DNA of 64,000 bases from Acytostelium subglobosum LB1 (taxonomy: Eukaryota > Evosea > Eumycetozoa > Acytosteliales > Acytosteliaceae). Positions 59,290 through 64,000 of the stretch are shown one piece after another. The first letter of the stretch is position 1. Each line of letters begins with the position of its first letter. The stretch is from assembly GCF_000787575.1 (NCBI RefSeq), contig NW_012236529.1:496001-560000 (forward strand), in the 5' to 3' direction. The position numbers were made by a program, and so were the translations under genes. The notes beneath the pieces were generated by a model, which made no database searches, had not been told where the DNA came from, and was given only the letters and a program-made list of their open reading frames with translations.

Positions 59290-59987
59290 TTAATATATAC
59301 CCGAGACCAATGATATTCCAGATGCCGCCAATGATAGACCTGCCGATACGATTACGAGGAACCATCCCTCGACAGGCCCCCATGATGTGTCTCCATTGTC
59401 CATTGAGCCCATCAGTTTGTCTCGAAGTTCATGTGGATGGCACAGCGAACCCACTTCATCAAACTGTTTACAATCGCTCTTGATTGCACCTGGCAGCCAA
59501 ATGAAGGCGAGAGATGACACCAACGTAGGTGCCAACACTGCGATGGGCAAGAACTTGGTGATCAGCAGCAGTAGCTTGTGACCGGTGAGCACGCCACGCA
59601 CAGTGAGTGCTTGTGTAACGATTGCCGTGAAGTCAATGCACCATGCCACCACGGCGAATAGGAATGATATGAAGAACACGCGTTTGGAATGGGGCATCTT
59701 ATCGTTGTTGCCCCAATAGTACTGATCGGTTGATGAGGAGTTGGCTGGAGTGGTCTCCACTGCCTCTATCCAGTTGAACTTGTACTGGACGAATATCAAT
59801 ACGCCATTCCTTCTTTGTGAGCTCCTGTACCAGAAGGCTATTGACAACATAGTAAGGTCAGTCATGGCTGTCTAATGACTCACTCCTTAAGTGATATAAG
59901 GATGTACTTACACAAGAAGGATACTAATAGTAATATGAATGATAGGAATAGTAGGACCAAGATAACTACGTTTGGTCTACGCAACAT
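59290..59987 (-). CDS. Four-helix membrane protein, unrecognised
   Basis: Exons 59987-59912 and 59837-59290 give about 207 residues. Four hydrophobic segments: VVILVLLFLSFILLLVSFL near the start (likely signal anchor), FFISFLFAVVAWCIDFTAIV, KFLPIAVLAPTLVSSLAFIW and WFLVIVSAGLSLAASGISLV. The loop between helices 3 and 4 holds two cysteines (SDCKQF, LCHP), and that between 1 and 2 carries DQYYWGNND. The layout recalls the claudin/PMP22/SUR7 type of tetraspan proteins, which is only a resemblance. No family is assigned. Confidence 0.7.
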
Positions 59988-60795
59988 CGTTTAAGGTCAC
60001 CGCTCAACTTTCAAGTATATAGTTTGGCAAGGCGATGGGCACATGGCATCATCTAACTTGTTCGATGATGTATTTGTTGTTTGGTTGGATGGATGGATGG
60101 ATGTAATTAAATAGATATTGTTTATTCACAATGATGTAGAGTAAGTTGTTGACAGTTGACAGTTTAATGAATGAATGACTGATTGATTGAAGATGTGAAT
60201 GAATGTCTACGTACACACCAATGTTGGTGATGGTGGAAGTGCAAAGTAAGTAATAGAGAGTAGAGTAGTGCAAGAGATAGAGAGATAAATTATAAATGAA
60301 TCGTTGGCCAGACCAGACCAGGTAAGTTAGACCCAAGGTGGTAGGTCGCAGAAGAGTAGGGAGTGAGTGAGATGGAGTAACAACAAGCAAGCAACTATAC
60401 AGGCATGGGCTGTCTGTTGCCTTACTCGGTTAGGTGGATGGAAGGAAGGCATGAATGATTGAATGAATGGTATTAAGGTATGAAAATGGTAAAGTTGGAT
60501 GCATGTGATTGTTGGAATCGCCAAAACATTGATGTGAATCGGATGTGTGTGTGAGTGTTGAGTGGTATGATGTTGTCGGACGCGACTTGAGTGATTGATT
60601 GTTTGTTGTGCCTGGCTGACAGACTGACACACAACTTAAGATTAGGATACAAGGATCGGAATTACTTAAAGTCCTGAAGAACCTCTCTCTCTATCATCAT
60701 TGGCTAATGCTATGCCCATGCACAAGGTCGCAGAACCAGACATTTCGATTGATGTGATGACTGCCTGTCGAGAGAGAGAGTGTGTAGACTCGTGA
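59988..60795. other. Intergenic region
   Basis: Promoter of the membrane-protein gene, then about 600 bases of TTGATTGATT/TGAATGAATG repeats and the 3' region of the patatin gene. Short frames are repeat-derived; no gene is seen. Confidence 0.5.
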
Positions 60796-62115
60796 CTATT
60801 GCGCAGCGTATGAAGTTTGAGGTGAAGACTGCTGTGATGCCGCACCAACTCCAATAATGTTACTGGATACATTGAGGTTGTCTTTGGGTTGGAACAATGA
60901 TTGAAGCTGTCTCTTGAGACGATCACACCTATCCTTGGTCTTGGGCATCTCGACATATTGCTTGGACATGTCGTACATCTTTTTGAAACTGCTGGATGAG
61001 TGCTCGTCCAGTGCGATGGGCTGGTCCAGCAACACATCAAACCGATGATAGATCACGTTTGGATTGCCATGTATCGAGGCCTTGAACTCCTTGTGCAATG
61101 AGTGTGAGTTGCCAATCGCGTTGGCCAGCGTCTTGAAGAGTGCCGGCGACAGGTATCCCTCTTTGATCAACTTGGTGGCCCTGTGCTTGGGTGGCTTGGA
61201 CACATTGTTCTTCACGTATCCAGTGCCAATCGATACGATTATATACTTTGTTCCATCATTGTACAAGTCGTCGGCCTCTTCCTTGGCCTTGAACACTGGG
61301 TTGTTGGCCATCAGTCCGCCGTCCATGTGCTTGCGGCCGTCAAAGTAGACGGGCGTGAAGTAGGGTGGCGCGGCGGATGTGCCGCGCATGGTCTCGGCGA
61401 CGGTGGCCGTGGTCTGGCGATAGTTGCCCCAGACGTTGGTCACGTAGCTCGTCTCATTCTCGCTGATACTGCTGGTGAGTGTGAAGATCTTCTGGTCGCG
61501 CTTGAACTCATTGAGTGACGTGTTGCCAAAGATTCTGTTGAGCTCGCGCTCATACGTGACCATGTCGCCGAGACACTCGTCGGTCAAGAAGTTCTTGACC
61601 TTTTGGAAGAAGCCTCCAAAGATGATCTTGCTCATCTTTTTGTACAACTCTTCGGCCGCTTCGTAGGACATGCCTTGCGCACGAGTGAATGTCAGCAGGC
61701 CGCCCGTGGACGTGCCACCCAGCAAGTCAGCCTTGCTAATGAGGTCGAATCCAAGATGGCTCTCCAAATGCATGAGTATACGCACGGCTATGATACCACG
61801 GATTCCGCCACCGTCCACACAGACGATCAACTTTGTCGAACCATTACCACCCTCCTTCTTTGATAATATTGGTGTTGACTTCTCAATCTCATCACTAGTA
61901 TCATCATCATCCTCTACATCATCATCCTCATCCACTATTTCTCCGCTTGGTGTTGCTCCATTTCCAGTTGATGTTGGTTGTGGTTGTGGCTGAGTTGAGC
62001 TTGTTGTTTGAGTTTGAGTGGCCTCGGCTGGGATTGTTCCAGATGTTACTGTAGGAGTTGGGGTTGTAGTTGTAGTAGTAGTTGAGGTTGAAGTTGTTGT
62101 ATTAGTTCCATCCAT
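60796..62115 (-). CDS. Patatin-like phospholipase
   Basis: Single frame of 439 residues. About 90 residues of T/Q/P and acidic low complexity precede the patatin domain: VCVDGGGIRGIIA (oxyanion hole), GGTSTGGLL (nucleophile serine in GTSTG), and the catalytic aspartate in HMDGGLMANNP, with PPYFTP just before. This is the Ser-Asp dyad of patatin/iPLA2-type acyl hydrolases, which release fatty acids from membrane lipids. The domain is complete (about residues 95-330) and followed by a helical tail. The spacing between the serine and aspartate elements is normal for the family. Confidence 0.92.
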   Translation of the reverse strand: MDGTNTTTSTSTTTTTTTPTPTVTSGTIPAEATQTQTTSSTQPQPQPTSTGNGATPSGEIVDEDDDVEDDDDTSDEIEKSTPILSKKEGGNGSTKLIVCVDGGGIRGIIAVRILMHLESHLGFDLISKADLLGGTSTGGLLTFTRAQGMSYEAAEELYKKMSKIIFGGFFQKVKNFLTDECLGDMVTYERELNRIFGNTSLNEFKRDQKIFTLTSSISENETSYVTNVWGNYRQTTATVAETMRGTSAAPPYFTPVYFDGRKHMDGGLMANNPVFKAKEEADDLYNDGTKYIIVSIGTGYVKNNVSKPPKHRATKLIKEGYLSPALFKTLANAIGNSHSLHKEFKASIHGNPNVIYHRFDVLLDQPIALDEHSSSSFKKMYDMSKQYVEMPKTKDRCDRLKRQLQSLFQPKDNLNVSSNIIGVGAASQQSSPQTSYAAQ

Positions 62116-62991
62116 TTATCTCTTCTTTGTACAATGTATATTGGTTACTGATCAATGTGTTTGATTGATTGAATGAATGAATGAATATGTTTGAATGATT
62201 GATTGAATGAGAATGGGTAAACATGCAACAGGACATCAACAATCAATCATATGAATGTATGAATTGTTGTTGATTTATGGGTCAAACAGAACCTTATGAT
62301 GTGAGGGTGCCACCCTTGTTTGTGTAGGGGCTGCTGCCCCTCATGAGGGGATATTTATCTGTTGAGTGGGTGATAGTGATTGATCACCACACCCACACAT
62401 ACCCCTACATCAGCTGAAACGGCATTCTCTGATTTAAATGAATAGAGAGAAGAGGGAAAGAGTGAACAAGTGGCAGTGGTCCAATCTTCTAGGATTAATC
62501 CTGATGTAATTTCTTTATTATTATTATCATTTAACTCATTGTAGGTGTTGTTGTTGTAGTTGGTATTCAGACCACTTCATCAATCAAGGTTGGATTGGAG
62601 TAAATAATAACTTTGATAATATTATTTGTTAATTGTTGATATCTAAAGTGTAGTAAAACTTGATGATAATCATCAAATGGATTGGTGAACATCAAGGTCA
62701 TTGAGCTTGTTTGAAGAATGACCACTGCGAGTGGAAATGAATGAAATTTCTTTGGAATTTTGGATATTTTTGGAAGTCTAACTGACCACTCAGTCGTTCG
62801 TTACTCACTCCTGAGTTGAGCAACCAAATGACACTCAGATGTGTCTATATTGCGAAAAGTAGAACTTATACAGATACTCAATATTATTACATAGAAGTAG
62901 ACTACTGACTGAGATCATCAATAGTCTATCCTATTAATATTATATATAACATTAGTTCATTTAGTTGAGAAGATACAGCGCAGCAGATAAA
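62116..62991. other. Intergenic region between divergent genes
   Basis: Holds the patatin promoter, TTGATTGAATGAATGA runs and, at 62325-62345, a perfect hairpin AGGGGC-TGCT-GCCCCT in a GC-rich patch. A TATATATAAC stretch near 62942 probably belongs to the AHSA1 promoter. No gene is seen. Confidence 0.5.
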
Positions 62992-64000
62992 ATGGCAAAG
63001 GTTGGAGAGGGTGATCCTAGATGGCTGGTAGAGAACCGTGAGGACGGTACAAACGTTAACAACTGGCATTGGTCAGAGACTGATTGTCTTGGATGGTCCA
63101 AGAAGAAGTTCACCACTGCTCTCACTTCATTGGTCATCATCGATAATGATATCATGAACATCACTACTGGCACCAATGTCACTGTCAGTGGTGAATGCAC
63201 ATCAAACAACAGAAAGGGCAAGACTATCTTCCTCTATGATCTGGAGGTCAAGGTATCTTGGAAGGGTATGTACAGCATCATCATCATCAATGATTGGAGT
63301 GAGTGAACTCAACTAACATCATCATAATACAAATTTAGGTGAGATGAAGGCTAATCAAGCAAAGGCTAGCGGAGACTTTGTTATGCCATATATCAGTGAT
63401 GAGAATGCTGATGAGTTGACCAAGGTCAATGTCAGCTTGACTGAGGAATCATCATCAGACACTGACAAGCTGAAGGATGCTGCAAGGAAGTTTGGTATCC
63501 CAATGCTTCAAAAGATTGTTCAACAATATGATGTAGAGCTTAAGCAAGGTATGATTGATTGACCGTGATAAATCAAGCAAATGAATGAACTAACTGAACA
63601 ACCACATAGCATTCACATTGAAACCACCTGTACAAAAGGCTGCAGCAACTACACAGCCAACTCAATCGATCACTCAAACAAGCGCAGCACCTGTGGCAGC
63701 AGCAGCACCTGTAGCAGCAGCACCAAAGACAACTGCCAGTACAAAGACACTAAAGATTAAAGACGAGTTCAAGGCATCCCCGATGGACGCATACGATGCA
63801 TTCGTCAACGTTCAAAAGATGCAGGCCTACACACAGAGCGACTGTGTGTTTGACAACACAGAGGGCGGCAAGTTCTCCCTGTACGGCGGACACATCAGTG
63901 GCACCAACACCAAGCTGTCACCAGGCGACAAGATCGTCCAGAAGTGGCGCATCAGCACCTGGAACGAGAACCACTTCTCCAACGTGACCATCTCGTTCAG
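62992..64000 (+). CDS. AHSA1 (activator of Hsp90 ATPase), 3'-truncated by the window
   Basis: Exons 62992-63265, 63339-63548 and 63610 to beyond 64000; phase is correct at both joins. The N-terminal Aha1 domain is evident: GDPRWLVENREDGTNVNNWHW, CLGWSKKKF, then GECTSNNRKGKTIFLYDLEV and the downstream GEMKANQAKASGDFVMPYIS. After an A/T/P-rich linker begins the AHSA1-type C-terminal domain (KDEFKASPMDAYDAFVN, GGKFSLYGGHISGTN, IVQKWR). The protein stimulates ATP hydrolysis by Hsp90. The end of the gene lies outside this window. Confidence 0.92.

Overview
The window is nuclear DNA of a dictyostelid social amoeba (Amoebozoa). Three kinds of evidence point there: two F-box/FNIP-repeat genes, a Roco4-type LRR-Roc-COR-kinase gene and a Dd5P4/OCRL gene; homopolymeric Q/N/T/S tracts in many proteins; and short GT-AG introns of about 60-130 bases filled with TTGA/CAAT-type tetranucleotide runs. 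Most genes prefer G or C at third codon positions, which suggests a GC-richer dictyostelid such as an Acytostelium- or Heterostelium-like species rather than D. discoideum. The species assignment is inference.

Layout. 1-4.2 kb: mitochondrial carrier (-), small membrane-anchored acidic protein (+), ribosomal protein eL18 (-). 4.7-6.8 kb: a two-frame gene (-) whose halves meet at a stop codon. 7.5-13.4 kb: SLC19-type vitamin transporter, ZNF830-like splicing factor and CHFR ubiquitin ligase, all (-). 13.7-14.75 kb: tRNA-Glu, tRNA-Tyr with intron, a 54-bp direct repeat and an A-tailed ORF fragment. 14.9-23.4 kb: Roco kinase, SETD7-like methyltransferase, an FNIP protein and a small ORF (-). 23.7-33.0 kb: FSH hydrolase, SK-like channel, PMP3 peptide, AT-rich FNIP protein and a small protein (-), with a 2.4-kb gene-free stretch at 24.6-27.0 kb. 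33.5-38.6 kb: VPS37 and an F-box protein (+). 38.7-39.5 kb: an AT-rich insert with a decayed bacterial FeoB-like fragment. 39.5-51.5 kb: CLC channel, glutathione transferase, striatin, NAA35 and SGF29 (-). 52.6-64 kb: SWIM zinc finger (+), GRAM protein (-), Dd5P4 phosphatase (+), four-pass membrane protein (-), patatin lipase (-) and AHSA1, cut by the window end (+).

The genes are unrelated housekeeping and signalling loci, each with its own promoter; there are no operons. Loose themes are membrane traffic and lipid signalling (VPS37, Dd5P4, GRAM, patatin), chromatin and transcription (SETD7, SGF29), ion transport (CLC, SK-like) and ubiquitin/F-box functions (CHFR, FNIP and F-box proteins).

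Most exon joins were worked out by hand from GT/AG sites plus reading-frame continuity, so they are predictions. The best leads are the exact frame change at a stop codon in the 4.7-6.8 kb gene, the FeoB-like fragment, the SK-like channel with an altered selectivity filter, and two genes whose start codon is alone in an exon or split by an intron.
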